Shown piece by piece: positions 24,449-32,804 of a stretch of DNA of 64,000 nt. Position 1 is the stretch's first letter. Each line of letters starts with the position of its first letter. The notes below the pieces were generated by a model, which saw nothing but the letters and a program-made list of their open reading frames with translations, ran no database searches and was not told the DNA's origin. This stretch comes from Chryseobacterium sp. OV279. GTDB taxonomy: Bacteria; Bacteroidota; Bacteroidia; Flavobacteriales; Weeksellaceae. The DNA lies in assembly GCF_900128945.1 (NCBI RefSeq), contig NZ_FQUD01000002.1, forward strand, positions 710,371-774,370. Reading direction: 5' to 3'. A program made the position numbers and the translations under genes.

Positions 24449-24994
24449 TTATTCTTTAGTGATTAAATAAGCATTGTTTTCCGGGCTAAGCTGTCTGAGC
24501 AGCTCTTTTTTTTCTTTGGAAGTATTAAAAATTAAAATATCATCATCTTCAGAGCTGATCCATCCGGTTTCATCATTTTCAAGGATGGCTTTGGCTTTAT
24601 CTTCCAAAATTTCAATATCACAGAGATGATAAAACGGTCGCAAATCTGTAAAACAGAATCCTATAGTTTCAAGATTCCTCTGAATGACATTTTCTGTAAA
24701 AGACCGGACCAGTTGCGATCCGTATCCTTTTTTCTCCTGAGCAGAAACCAGACCAACGGCCTCCGCAAAGGAATATTGTTTTCCGGAGATCTCCAGCACA
24801 AAATCAAAATTAAGCCGGATAACCGAAAGTATCTCTTCTTCAGAGTTTAACAGCAAATGAAATTCCGAATCTTTAAAGGAAGTGCGAAAGTCTGAAGGTG
24901 TCATCTCGCTCCACTCCGAAACGTCCCAAAGTTTCAGAATAAATCCCGTCTCGTGATCCGTCAGTTCGCTTGGTTTTTTAATTTGATAATTCAT
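24449..24994 (-). CDS. GNAT-like acetyltransferase, guest gene in the trp operon
   Basis: This 181-residue protein has a GNAT-like core: motif A-like [20 protein letters not shown] with the CoA-loop pattern Q-x-x-x-G-Y-G, then a helix and the strand [16 protein letters not shown]. The first part reads [16 protein letters not shown]. It lies between trpB (4 bp) and a hypothetical gene that it overlaps by 17 bp, so it is translated with the trp operon. The substrate is unknown, and no link with tryptophan metabolism is apparent. Confidence 0.7.
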   Translation of the reverse strand: MNYQIKKPSELTDHETGFILKLWDVSEWSEMTPSDFRTSFKDSEFHLLLNSEEEILSVIRLNFDFVLEISGKQYSFAEAVGLVSAQEKKGYGSQLVRSFTENVIQRNLETIGFCFTDLRPFYHLCDIEILEDKAKAILENDETGWISSEDDDILIFNTSKEKKELLRQLSPENNAYLITKE

Positions 24995-25502
24995 CAGTTA
25001 AGCTGTTGATAAAATGGATGTTATGATTACGTTGCTGTCTTGTGATCAGTTTTTTATGATGCATAAATTCAATTTTGCTGGTGAGATCAATTAATGTCGC
25101 TGTGTCTATTTTAGATTCATACATCGTGACCGCAATTTCCAGGTTGTCAATTAAAAAATAAGGATCGGAATCTTCATAAAGCAAAAAAATCTTCGCATAA
25201 ATCTTTCCGAGGTCATATTTGATATTCGCCCTGACATGGCTGTCCAAAAATTTATCAGAAATAATAACCAGATAGTAACTATTCCAAAGACTGATCCTTT
25301 CAAAGAAATACTGGATATCACTCTCATCAAAGCTTTTGATAATGCCTATAAATTCCTGCAGCTGCCCGTCTATGGTCCAATATTCCGTATCACTGTCATT
25401 TTGAGAAACAAAATTATACAGAGACTGGATTTTTTTATTCCCGAATTTTGGCGGAAATAAGGTTTTATAAAATGTTTTTTTTAACTGATGTATGTTCATC
25501 AT
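24978..25502 (-). CDS. Hypothetical protein, guest gene in the trp operon
   Basis: This 174-residue, mostly helical soluble protein starts MMNIHQLKKTFYKTLFPPKF; ATG 25502 or 25499 may be used. It contains many aromatic and acidic residues and a C-terminal segment HHKKLITRQQRNHNIHFINS. I do not recognise the family. It lies downstream of the decayed transposase and overlaps the GNAT-like gene by 17 bp. Confidence 0.65.
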   Translation of the reverse strand: MMNIHQLKKTFYKTLFPPKFGNKKIQSLYNFVSQNDSDTEYWTIDGQLQEFIGIIKSFDESDIQYFFERISLWNSYYLVIISDKFLDSHVRANIKYDLGKIYAKIFLLYEDSDPYFLIDNLEIAVTMYESKIDTATLIDLTSKIEFMHHKKLITRQQRNHNIHFINSLTDELSN

Positions 25503-25520
25503 CTTGGTGTGTATTTTTTA

Positions 25521-25570
25521 GAGAGTCCCAAAGGGACGATTTAACTGTAGTAAAGGATGAAGTCCTTTAC
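25521..25570. repeat. REP-like repeat at the 3' side of the transposase pseudogene
   Basis: Two adjacent hairpins occur: GTCCC/GGGAC (25525-25529 with 25533-25537) and GTAAAGGA/TCCTTTAC (25550-25557 with 25563-25570). The first, with its flank GATTTAAC, is the reverse complement of the core of the triple repeat at 26054-26285. So the transposase remnant is bracketed by inverted copies. Confidence 0.7.
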
Positions 25571-25584
25571 TTCTATCATTGCAT

Positions 25585-26037
25585 TTAATCCCAAACGTAT
25601 TTTTCATCATAATCAATATGATGCTTTTCCAACATTTCAATCACTTCATCCTTGAATTTTTGCTTCTGATGATGAATCCGCTGGTTTTTGATATACTTGA
25701 TGACCCTATTCACTTCATCTCTACAAACTGAAAAAGCTCCATATCCATCCTGCCAGAAGAAGGTTTCATATTGAGGCCCTTTAGTCTTTATCCATTTTGA
25801 AGAATGGGCCTTGATTTCCTGAACCAGCTTCATCAGCGGTATTTTCCGTGAAAGAAGACATAAAATATGAATATGATCATCACTTCCACCTATCTGCAGG
25901 GCCGGACTTTCAAAATCCTTACACAATACTGCGATATAGGAAAACAACTGTTTTTATATTTCTTCATCAATGAAATCCTGCCGGTACTTTGTACTGAAAA
26001 CAATGTGGATGTAGTTTTTTACTAGGGACTGGGGCAT
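25585..26037 (-). pseudogene. IS200/REP-associated tyrosine transposase with internal stop
   Basis: Read from ATG 26037 this is a 150-codon Y1 transposase of the IS200/RAYT type: MPQSLVKNYIHIVFSTKYR, the HUH motif in DDHIHIL, the WQDGYGAFSV segment and the catalytic tyrosine region VIKYIKNQ. An in-frame TAA at 25954-25956 after IDEEI interrupts it (one base from CAA Gln). A downstream restart could only give a 120-aa fragment. Otherwise the frame is intact, so inactivation looks recent. It lies inside the trp operon and is flanked by REP-like hairpin repeats, as expected for RAYT-type elements. Confidence 0.85.
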
Positions 26038-26053
26038 TTTATTTGTGTTTTTT

Positions 26054-26285
26054 ATTAATGTGATCGGACTACATCCGATCTTTTGTTAAATCGTCCCTTT
26101 GGGACTCTTTCGATGTAATTTTATTTTTTTATGTGTTTCATTAATCGGACTGTATCCGATCTTTTGTTAAATCGTCCCTTTGGGACTCTTTCGATGTAAT
26201 TTTATTTTTTTCTGTGTTTCTATTAATCGGACTGCATCCGATCTTTTGTTAAATCGTCCCTTTGGGACTCTTTCGATGTAATTTT
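26054..26285. repeat. Three tandem copies of an 81-82-bp REP-like unit
   Basis: Each copy has a hairpin of the form ATCGGA-nnnnn-TCCGAT (starting at 26063, 26144 and 26226), then TTTTGTTAAATC, then the hairpin GTCCC-TTT-GGGAC, then CTTTCGATGTAATTTT. Loops vary (CTACA, CTGTA, CTGCA) while the rest is nearly identical, including compensated stems. The units abut directly without spacers. The third copy runs into the 3' end of trpF. Confidence 0.85.
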
Positions 26286-26902
26286 TTTATTTTTTCCAGG
26301 TCTTTATTTCCCGGTTCTATTTCAAATTTTGAATTGATATCAACAGCAAATGGCTTTTGATTCAAAAGTTTGATATCTTCGATGTTTTCTTCTGAAATTC
26401 CACCACTCAGAAGATAGGGGAGCGGAATCTCTAATTCATTTAATAAGGTCCAGTCGAACTGTTTTCCAGTTCCTCCGAATGCTTTTCCGTCTGTATCAAA
26501 AAGAAAATAATCGACAATGGAAAGATGAGAATTGATCGTGTTTTCTATTTTTTTTCTGGTTTCCACATCATTATTTCCAATCCTGATCACCTTTATGATT
26601 TTAACATCCGGTTGCAGTTTTTGTCTTAATTCAATAATAAAATCTTCACTTTCATCACCGTGCAACTGAATCAGGTTTAATTCTGCCTGTTCAGCAATTT
26701 GAACAATTCTATCAATTTCTTCATTCACAAAAACTCCTGTTTTCCCCTGATGACCGATTTGAGCAATATCTTCCGGTTTCAAATGATTCAGAACATATCT
26801 CGGCGATTTTTCATAGAAAATAAAGCCAAGAAAATCTGTTTTCATGGAAATCAGTTCATGAATTTGATCTGGTTTTATTAAACCGCAAACTTTGAGTTTC
26901 AT
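26249..26902 (-). CDS. trpF: Phosphoribosylanthranilate isomerase
   Basis: This 217-residue TIM-barrel enzyme carries out the third step of tryptophan synthesis. The catalytic cysteine is in LKVCGLIKPDQIHEL; other family parts are FGFIFYEKSPRYV (here LGFIFYEKSPRYV), LIQLHGDES, FDTDGKAFGGTGKQFDW and PYLLSGGISEENI. The start overlaps the stop of the VOC gene by 4 nt (ATGA). The last residues, RKSPKGTI and the stop, are encoded by the third REP-like repeat, so the natural C-terminus has been replaced or extended. Confidence 0.93.
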   Translation of the reverse strand: MKLKVCGLIKPDQIHELISMKTDFLGFIFYEKSPRYVLNHLKPEDIAQIGHQGKTGVFVNEEIDRIVQIAEQAELNLIQLHGDESEDFIIELRQKLQPDVKIIKVIRIGNNDVETRKKIENTINSHLSIVDYFLFDTDGKAFGGTGKQFDWTLLNELEIPLPYLLSGGISEENIEDIKLLNQKPFAVDINSKFEIEPGNKDLEKIKKLHRKSPKGTI

Positions 26903-27276
26903 TTTGCAAATTGTTTAGAAATAATAATCCCAAAGCCGTCCGGGTCGAGAAAGTAAATTCCATTCTCCTTCCAATAAGGATTCTTAGGTTGCAGCATGGG
27001 GATTGTATGCTTTTTGAGATTTTCTGTGAAGTTTTGAAAGTCAGATTTTAATTCCGGATAAAACACCAATAAGTCATCTTCATCAAAAACCTGCATTGGG
27101 ATTTCATCTGAAACGGTAAATTCCAGATGCCAGTTTTCATCTTTTTTTCCAAGAAAAATGCCATCATACCCGGCATGGTTTTCAAAAGTCCCCAAAATTT
27201 CAAAATTGAGAACAGAGGTATAAAATGCTTTGATTCTTTCTACATCTGTAGTATGTCTTGCGTATCTGAATTTCAT
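26899..27276 (-). CDS. VOC family (glyoxalase-like) protein, guest gene in the trp operon
   Basis: This 125-residue vicinal oxygen chelate protein has the paired beta-alpha-beta-beta-beta modules: FRYARHTTDVERIKAFYTSV, FLGKKDENWHLEFTVS, and the C-terminal NGIYFLDPDGFGIII. The last contains the DPDG turn typical of the family. Candidate metal ligands are H8, E52 region and the C-terminal acidic turn, but they are not certain. It overlaps trpF by 4 nt and lies 5 bp after trpC, so it is part of the operon. The substrate is unknown. Confidence 0.85.
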   Translation of the reverse strand: MKFRYARHTTDVERIKAFYTSVLNFEILGTFENHAGYDGIFLGKKDENWHLEFTVSDEIPMQVFDEDDLLVFYPELKSDFQNFTENLKKHTIPMLQPKNPYWKENGIYFLDPDGFGIIISKQFAK

Positions 27277-27281
27277 ATTAA

Positions 27282-28064
27282 TTATTGTATTGCTATATTA
27301 GAAATAAATTCACTGAATTTGTTTCCAGGATCTTCATTTTTCATAAAATATTCTCCCATCAGGAAACCATCGAAGCCTTTTTCCTTTAAATATTTAAAAT
27401 CTTCGATATTGTAAATTCCGCTTTCTGCCACAGACAAAACATCTTTCGGAAGCTGGTCTTTTAAAAGGACAGAATGTTGAAGATCAACTTTAAAATCCTT
27501 TAAATTCCTGTTGTTGATACCTACGAGATCTATTTTAGAATTAAAATGCTGTAACTCTTCTTCCGTATGAATTTCCAGCAAAACTTCCAGATCCAGCTCG
27601 TGGGCCAGCTCAGTAAACTCCTGAATCTGATTGGGAGATAGACACGCCGCAATCAGTAAAACCGCATCAGCCCCAATGCTTTTGGCTTCATAAAACTGGT
27701 ATTCATCCACCATAAAATCCTTTCTGAGAATAGGAATGTTGATGTGATTTCTTACATTCAGAATATCATCAAAACTTCCTCCAAAAAAGTCCTTATCGGT
27801 AAGAATTGAAATTCCAGATGCTCCAAAACTTTGATAAGAAGAAGCCACTTCCAGAGGCTGAATCCGATCATTAATGATCCCTTTTGACGGAGATTGTCTT
27901 TTAAATTCGGCAATAATTCCGCTTTTGTTTTTTACAGATTCTTTAAGAGAAAAAGTTTTTCTTCCGAAAAATTCAGAATTCTTCAGTTGATCAATTGAAA
28001 TGCTAGCTTTTGAAGCTGCGATTTCTTCTTTTTTTCTTGCAATAATTGTATCGAGTATTGTCAT
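27282..28064 (-). CDS. trpC: Indole-3-glycerol phosphate synthase
   Basis: This 260-residue TIM-barrel enzyme closes the indole ring. Family motifs are IIAEFKRQSPSKGII with the catalytic lysine, SILTDKDFFGGSFDDI, PILRKDFMVDEYQ, ADAVLLIAACL, LVGINNRNLKDFKVD and VAESGIYNIED. The length is normal. It is separated from trpD by 67 bp that contain TTAGAAATTAGAAGTTAG repeat words. Confidence 0.95.
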   Translation of the reverse strand: MTILDTIIARKKEEIAASKASISIDQLKNSEFFGRKTFSLKESVKNKSGIIAEFKRQSPSKGIINDRIQPLEVASSYQSFGASGISILTDKDFFGGSFDDILNVRNHINIPILRKDFMVDEYQFYEAKSIGADAVLLIAACLSPNQIQEFTELAHELDLEVLLEIHTEEELQHFNSKIDLVGINNRNLKDFKVDLQHSVLLKDQLPKDVLSVAESGIYNIEDFKYLKEKGFDGFLMGEYFMKNEDPGNKFSEFISNIAIQ

Positions 28065-28131
28065 GTTTCCTTATAGAAGTTAGATGTTAGAAATTAGAAG
28101 TTAGATGTGCTCGAGAATAGTTTATAAAGTG

Positions 28132-29169
28132 TTATCCATTCACCAATAATTCAAGGCTTCTCAGTGCTTTTCCGCTTTCCAGACTTTCTTTGGCCATTAA
28201 GAGACAGTCTTCATAAGTTCCGAATTTCTGGGTGTGGAAAAGGGCAGTCGATGCATTGGCAAGAACAACAGAATTCTGCTGTATTGATCCGTTTCCTTCC
28301 AGAATATTTCTGAATATTTTTGCAGATTCCTGAGGTGTTTCACCAGCCAGAATACTTTCCGGACTTACGGATTCAAATCCCAGATCTTCTGCTGAATAAA
28401 TTTCTTCACCGCTTTTTGTAATGATTTTACTGTCCTGGGTAAGACTTATTTCATCATAACCATCCAATCCATGTACGAGGATAAATTCACGTTCTTCTTT
28501 CTGTAACAGATATTGATAAATTCTTGCAATTTCAAGATTATAAACGCCAATCACAGAATATTTCGGTTTTGCAGGATTAACAAGTGGACCCAGAAGATTG
28601 AAAAATGTTCTCAGCCCCAACGCTTTTCTCAAAGCACCTACAGACTGAAGGGCAGGATGAAAATAGGGAGCGTGCAGGAAACAGATATTGGCTTTATCAA
28701 GATCTTTATTCAATTCGTCTGAATTGTTTTTGAACTGATAGCCAAGTTCTTCCATGACATTAGATGATCCTGTGGTAGCTGATGCCCCGTAGTTTCCGTG
28801 TTTTGCCACCTTCTGTCCAGTTCCTGCAACCACAAAGCTTGCCAATGTTGATATATTGATGGTGTTTTTACCATCACCTCCGGTTCCTACAATATCCATC
28901 GTATCATGGTGGTCAAGATGTATAGGAACAGCCATCTGCAGAAGTGCTTCCCTGAAACCTTCCAGTTCTTTTAAGGTAATGTTCCGCATTAGAAAAACGC
29001 TGATAAAGGCGGTCACTTCTGCCGAATTAAATTTATTCTGGGCAATTTCAATCATCGTTGCCTTCGCCTCAGATTTGGACAAAGTATGATGATTGAACAG
29101 GTATTGTAATATTTCTTTCATTTGTGGAGTTTTTATGGTTGTTACGTAATCGTTTTCTGTTGGTTTCAT
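28132..29169 (-). CDS. trpD: Anthranilate phosphoribosyltransferase
   Basis: This enzyme transfers phosphoribose from PRPP to anthranilate. It shows DIVGTGGDGKNTINISTLAS, the KHGNYGASATTGSSNVMEELG PRPP loop and FFNLLGPLVNPAKPKYSVIG. From ATG 29169 it has 345 residues; ATG 29121 would give 329 residues and the usual family start MKEILQYLFNHH. The upstream ATG overlaps the stop of the preceding guest gene (ATGA), so a 16-residue extension produced by translational coupling is possible. Confidence 0.95.
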   Translation of the reverse strand: MKPTENDYVTTIKTPQMKEILQYLFNHHTLSKSEAKATMIEIAQNKFNSAEVTAFISVFLMRNITLKELEGFREALLQMAVPIHLDHHDTMDIVGTGGDGKNTINISTLASFVVAGTGQKVAKHGNYGASATTGSSNVMEELGYQFKNNSDELNKDLDKANICFLHAPYFHPALQSVGALRKALGLRTFFNLLGPLVNPAKPKYSVIGVYNLEIARIYQYLLQKEEREFILVHGLDGYDEISLTQDSKIITKSGEEIYSAEDLGFESVSPESILAGETPQESAKIFRNILEGNGSIQQNSVVLANASTALFHTQKFGTYEDCLLMAKESLESGKALRSLELLVNG

Positions 29170-29657
29170 AATTCTACGGGGTAAGCAAATTGCATTAAGG
29201 CTTCAGTTGAACTGAAATTAAGTTTCTCTGCAAGTCTTTCTAAAACTTCTTCGTCTGCAAGATTTAAATTAATGTGTAACTGATCAAAGATTATATAGAG
29301 ATCACAATCATATTTTGGGAAATCAAATAATTCTAAATACAGCGTAATCCTTTCATTTACATTATAATCAAGTTCTGAACTTGAAATTAAAGACTGGGCA
29401 AATAATTCGATTTGAAAACCACTCCAATTGCGAACATCTTCTTTTATTTTTTCAAGAATATGCTCACTGGAACTTTGAATGAGCCTTATGACATGATCAG
29501 TACCATGGCATTCACTCCACCAATCACTGTCCCAGTTCTCATGCTCCAAAATGTAAGCATAGATCTGTAGAACTTCTTCATCAGAACTTTGGGTTTTGCT
29601 GTTTTGAGCATATGTTTCTTTTTTGGTGAGAAACTGTTCAAACTCTTCCTTAGTCAT
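29166..29657 (-). CDS. Hypothetical protein, guest gene between trpG and trpD
   Basis: This 163-residue, strongly acidic, helical protein starts MTKEEFEQFLTKKETYAQNS. Its middle contains ENWDSDWWSECHGTDHVIRL, suggesting a helical repeat or immunity-like fold. I do not recognise it. It begins 1 bp after trpG and overlaps the extended trpD start by 4 nt, so it is tightly built into the operon. Confidence 0.7.
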   Translation of the reverse strand: MTKEEFEQFLTKKETYAQNSKTQSSDEEVLQIYAYILEHENWDSDWWSECHGTDHVIRLIQSSSEHILEKIKEDVRNWSGFQIELFAQSLISSSELDYNVNERITLYLELFDFPKYDCDLYIIFDQLHINLNLADEEVLERLAEKLNFSSTEALMQFAYPVEL

Positions 29658-29658
29658 C

Positions 29659-30267
29659 TCAGTTCAGTAAAAAATTTCGGATAATCACTTCTCCATCCGG
29701 AGTTAAAATGCTCTCCGGATGGAACTGCACGCCATGTACATCGTAAGTTTTATGCTGCAGAGCCATGATCATTCCGTCCTTATCTACAGCGGTGATTTCA
29801 AGATCTTCCGGGAAACCTTCCGGATTGACTGCCCAACTGTGGTATCTTCCTACTTCCATTCCTGAAGTCAGATTTCTGAAAATTTTGGTATTTTCTTTCA
29901 CCAGCTCAGCAGAGGTTGCTACCCCATGAAAAATTTCTGAAAGATTGATCAGACTTCCTCCAAAAGCTTCTGCGATAGCCTGTTGTCCCAGACATACACC
30001 CAGGATACTTTTAGTAGAAGCATATTGTCTGATCAAATCGAGTAATATTCCGGCTTCCTCGGGTATTCCAGGGCCTGGAGAAAGAATAATTTTATCATAT
30101 TTTCCGATCTCTTCCAAAGTAATCTGATCGTTTCTTACAACATCTACTTTCTGATCCAGAATTCGTTCAATGATCTGCACAAGGTTGTACGTAAAACTAT
30201 CATAGTTATCAAAAACCAGAACTTTAAGTTGAGTAGGAGTTTCCGGTTGGTTTATATTGTTGCTCAT
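29659..30267 (-). CDS. trpG: Anthranilate synthase glutamine amidotransferase
   Basis: This 202-residue class I glutamine amidotransferase supplies ammonia to TrpE. Catalytic residues are visible: Cys in GVCLGQQAIAEAFGG, and His-x-Glu in VQFHPESILT. Other family parts are VLVFDNYDSFTYNLVQ and IILSPGPGIPEEAG. It starts after a short N-terminal extension (MSNNINQPETPTQLK). It follows trpE by 77 bp containing the CTAGTTGCTAGTTG repeat word. Confidence 0.95.
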   Translation of the reverse strand: MSNNINQPETPTQLKVLVFDNYDSFTYNLVQIIERILDQKVDVVRNDQITLEEIGKYDKIILSPGPGIPEEAGILLDLIRQYASTKSILGVCLGQQAIAEAFGGSLINLSEIFHGVATSAELVKENTKIFRNLTSGMEVGRYHSWAVNPEGFPEDLEITAVDKDGMIMALQHKTYDVHGVQFHPESILTPDGEVIIRNFLLN

Positions 30268-30344
30268 TTTTTGTTTTTTTAATGGGTTGGGGAGTTTTGC
30301 TAGTTGCTAGTTGTCTGTTATTGTTAATTTATAACTCATCACTT

Positions 30345-31769
30345 TTAACTCATCACTATTTTACCGGCTTTGTCTACCGCTTTTTTCAGTGCATTTAATT
30401 TATTGTTCACTTCCTGCAATTCATTTTCAGGGACTGATTTTGCGACCAGTCCGGCTCCGGCCTGATAATAAAGGGTATTGTTTCTGCTTAAAAAAGTACG
30501 GATCATAATCGCCTGGTTGCAGGTTCCGTTTAATCCAATCATTCCGATGCATCCTCCGTAATAACCTCGGGAGTCTTTTTCGTACTGATCGATGAGCTGA
30601 AGGGCTTTATGTTTTGGGGCGCCGCTTAGAGTTCCCTGTGGAAAGGTAGCGGAAACCATGTCAAGCGGATTGATATTTTCCGGAAGATCAGCGGTCACTT
30701 CACTTACCATATGAATGACATGGGAGAAAAGCTGGATCTCCTTAAGTTTGGTAACGGTTACGTTTTTGCCCAGTTTTCCAAGATCGTTTCTGGCAAGGTC
30801 TACCAGCATAGTATGTTCTGCATTTTCCTTTGGATCGTTTTTCAAAGCTTCAATAGACTGAAGATCTGTTTCCAGATGCCCTGTTCTTTTAAAAGTCCCT
30901 GCAATAGGGTGGATGATAGCCTTATTATCTTTTATAATTAATTGACTTTCAGGACTTGATCCGAATAATTTATAATTTCCGTAATCAAAAAAGAAAAGAT
31001 ACGGTGACGGATTGATATTTCTAAGCGCACGGTATACATTGAATTCGTCCCCCTTGAATTTCTGTTCAAATCTTCTGCTTAACACCAATTGGAAAACATC
31101 CCCTCTCATGCAGTGTTTTTGAGCTGTTTTTACCAATTCGATATATTCTTCATCGGTAAGGTTAGACGTTTCGTTTTCTACTTTTTCGAAAGGGTAGACC
31201 GGAGTATTTTGGTTACGGATCAGATTTTCAAGCAGATAAAGTTCAGATTTCAAACCCGGAATCTGATTTTCAATGATATGCATTTCATCATTGTAATGAT
31301 TGATCGCAATGACATATTGATAGAGTCTGTAACGTAGAATCGGGATTTCAACTTCCGGACTCTGTGGCTTCAGATGAATATCCTCAAAGAACTGTACCGC
31401 TTCAAAACTGGTATAGCCAAAAAGACTCTGAGCCGTCTGTTCGATTGGATCATGTGTAGTTTCACACTCGAAAGTACTTTGAAATTCATCAAAGATATCA
31501 GTAAGGTTTTTATCCCCAATCAACTGTTTTACAGGATCTGAACCCGGAAGCTTGATTTCAAATTCAGTCAGGTTTTTAACTTCAATTCCTGCCACAGCAT
31601 TCACAGCAATAAAGGAAAAGTTATTGTCAATATTCTTTGAGTCTGAACTTTCCAAAAGAATCGTATCCCTGAACCGGTCTCTGATCTGAAGATAGATATT
31701 CATGGGAGTATAAAGATCTCCCAGTGTTTTTTTGGAATCGGTTTTTATTTTAATTTTTTGAGTGGTCAT
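30345..31769 (-). CDS. trpE: Anthranilate synthase component I
   Basis: This 474-residue chorismate-utilising enzyme forms anthranilate with TrpG. It shows the N-terminal regulatory region with LLESSDSKNIDNNFSFIAVN (the feedback-site LLES element), then GDVFQLVLSRRFEQKF, PSPYLFFFDYGNYKLFGSSP, PIAGTFKRTG and TLSGAPKHKALQLID. It is the first structural gene of the trp operon, preceded by a Trp-codon leader peptide and attenuator, so both allosteric and attenuation control are expected. Confidence 0.95.
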   Translation of the reverse strand: MTTQKIKIKTDSKKTLGDLYTPMNIYLQIRDRFRDTILLESSDSKNIDNNFSFIAVNAVAGIEVKNLTEFEIKLPGSDPVKQLIGDKNLTDIFDEFQSTFECETTHDPIEQTAQSLFGYTSFEAVQFFEDIHLKPQSPEVEIPILRYRLYQYVIAINHYNDEMHIIENQIPGLKSELYLLENLIRNQNTPVYPFEKVENETSNLTDEEYIELVKTAQKHCMRGDVFQLVLSRRFEQKFKGDEFNVYRALRNINPSPYLFFFDYGNYKLFGSSPESQLIIKDNKAIIHPIAGTFKRTGHLETDLQSIEALKNDPKENAEHTMLVDLARNDLGKLGKNVTVTKLKEIQLFSHVIHMVSEVTADLPENINPLDMVSATFPQGTLSGAPKHKALQLIDQYEKDSRGYYGGCIGMIGLNGTCNQAIMIRTFLSRNNTLYYQAGAGLVAKSVPENELQEVNNKLNALKKAVDKAGKIVMS

Positions 31770-31798
31770 CTGACGTGTATTTTTTTGTTTTGAGTGAA

Positions 31799-31832
31799 AT
31801 AAAAAAGGCTTTAACGGAATCCGTCAAAGCCT
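31799..31832 (-). terminator. trp operon attenuator hairpin
   Basis: On the minus strand the RNA forms AGGCUUUGACGG/CCGUUAAAGCCU (12 bp including one G-U) around AUU, followed by UUUUUU. It lies between the leader peptide stop (31867) and trpE (31769), the position of a transcription attenuator. Confidence 0.8.
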
Positions 31833-31866
31833 ATATATTGTGTATTTTAATTATTCTGCTAAACCA

Positions 31867-31935
31867 CTAGCAACATGACAATACCTCCAGACCCGACGAA
31901 GAGTTTGAAAGCCACCACCAAATATTGTTGCTCAT
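31867..31935 (-). CDS. trpL: trp operon leader peptide (22 aa, three tandem Trp codons)
   Basis: A 22-residue frame starts at ATG 31933-31935 and ends at TAG 31867-31869, beginning MSNNIWWWLS. Residues 6-8 are encoded by TGG TGG TGG (31912-31920). A ribosome stalled there for lack of charged tRNA-Trp would change pairing of the leader. Candidate pairs are ACAATA at the peptide start with TATTGT near its end, and GCAAC with GTTGC. Release would let the downstream attenuator hairpin form. The gene is too short for standard annotation but its placement is decisive. Confidence 0.85.
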   Translation of the reverse strand: MSNNIWWWLSNSSSGLEVLSCC

Positions 31936-31948
31936 GTTAATCATGTGA

Positions 31949-31956
31949 CAAATGTA
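31949..31956 (-). promoter_or_regulatory. -7 promoter element of the trp operon
   Basis: On the minus strand this is TACATTTG, matching TAnnTTTG. A TTG lies 21 nt upstream (31978-31980 on the plus strand as CAA). The transcript would start about 7-8 nt before the leader peptide ATG. Confidence 0.6.
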
Positions 31957-32020
31957 GAAATTTTTTTTATACAAAAACAAGAAAAAGTCCGAAAATTAAA
32001 AAACTTAAAAGAGAAATCCT

Positions 32021-32665
32021 TTATTTAAGCTGCTTCAACTCTGTTTTTAATTCCTCGATTTTTGCTTTGCATTCTTCACTATCATAGCTTTTTAGATAAT
32101 CTTCCAGTGCGGCAATATATTCTTCTATGAATTCTTTATTTGTTTTGTCCGCCTCATATTTGATCTTAGCCGATTCTATCGGAGCCATTTTTTCATACTT
32201 CAGCCTATTGCTTCCTTCCTCAGACTGATTATAAAGAATCACGATGTTTTTCTCGTACCCCGGAATATATTTTACCGGGAAATATTGGCCCATCGCAGGA
32301 ATTCTGATGGCATTTTCAATAGGGTAGACGGTCGCACTGGTCGTCGAAAAGAATGTTGAAGTAAATTTTCCGTCCTGTTTTTTAACAATCGCTTCGTAAT
32401 CATGAATATACATGTCATTCAGCGTGGAATTGGTCTCTACATCGGAAGTGATGATCGCCGTACTTTCAATACCGTATTTATTTAAAAACCAGGCATTAAG
32501 ATACTGTCCGGCAACACCATTCAATATTGCTAAAGGAATAATAGGAGCAAGAAACCATGCTTTTTTGGTCACAAAAGAAAGCAGACTAAAGAATGCCAGC
32601 AGAATAATCACAGTATAAAAACCATGATGACTGGTGAAAAACAGAATTTTGGAGATGAAAATCAT
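32021..32665 (-). CDS. Membrane protein of unknown function, 214 aa
   Basis: The N-terminus carries two or three membrane helices (about residues 5-60), followed by a 100-residue soluble beta-rich region and a C-terminal helical/coiled-coil segment rich in Glu and Lys (about 160-214, ending KIEELKTELKQLK). I do not recognise the family. It lies upstream of the trp promoter on the same strand, but the trp promoter makes it a separate unit. Confidence 0.75.
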   Translation of the reverse strand: MIFISKILFFTSHHGFYTVIILLAFFSLLSFVTKKAWFLAPIIPLAILNGVAGQYLNAWFLNKYGIESTAIITSDVETNSTLNDMYIHDYEAIVKKQDGKFTSTFFSTTSATVYPIENAIRIPAMGQYFPVKYIPGYEKNIVILYNQSEEGSNRLKYEKMAPIESAKIKYEADKTNKEFIEEYIAALEDYLKSYDSEECKAKIEELKTELKQLK

Positions 32666-32774
32666 AGCTTAAATTTAAAACTATCGGTACAAATAATCAT
32701 TATCTAAACATTAAATTTCCGGAGAAATATTGGTAACGCGAACATTTGTCATGAGTTTAAACGCTTATTTTTTA

Positions 32775-32782
32775 TATTTTTG
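32775..32782 (+). promoter_or_regulatory. -7 promoter element of the lipoprotein-cytochrome pair
   Basis: TATTTTTG matches TAnnTTTG, with TTTG at 32745-32748 somewhat farther upstream than usual (26 nt). The ATG at 32805 is 22 nt downstream. Confidence 0.45.
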
Positions 32783-32804
32783 TCTAAATTTTATAGAAAA
32801 AATA

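Noticed and set aside
25585-25947. A 120-aa intact IS200-type transposase
   Set aside because: The true start is ATG 26037, and the in-frame TAA at 25954-25956 separates the N-terminal 27 codons. The shorter frame starts at a TTG inside the conserved domain.
26054-26285. Three near-identical repeats resembling a short CRISPR array
   Set aside because: The units abut at 81-82-bp intervals with internal hairpins and no unique spacers, and no cas genes are present. They fit REP-like elements of the neighbouring transposase.
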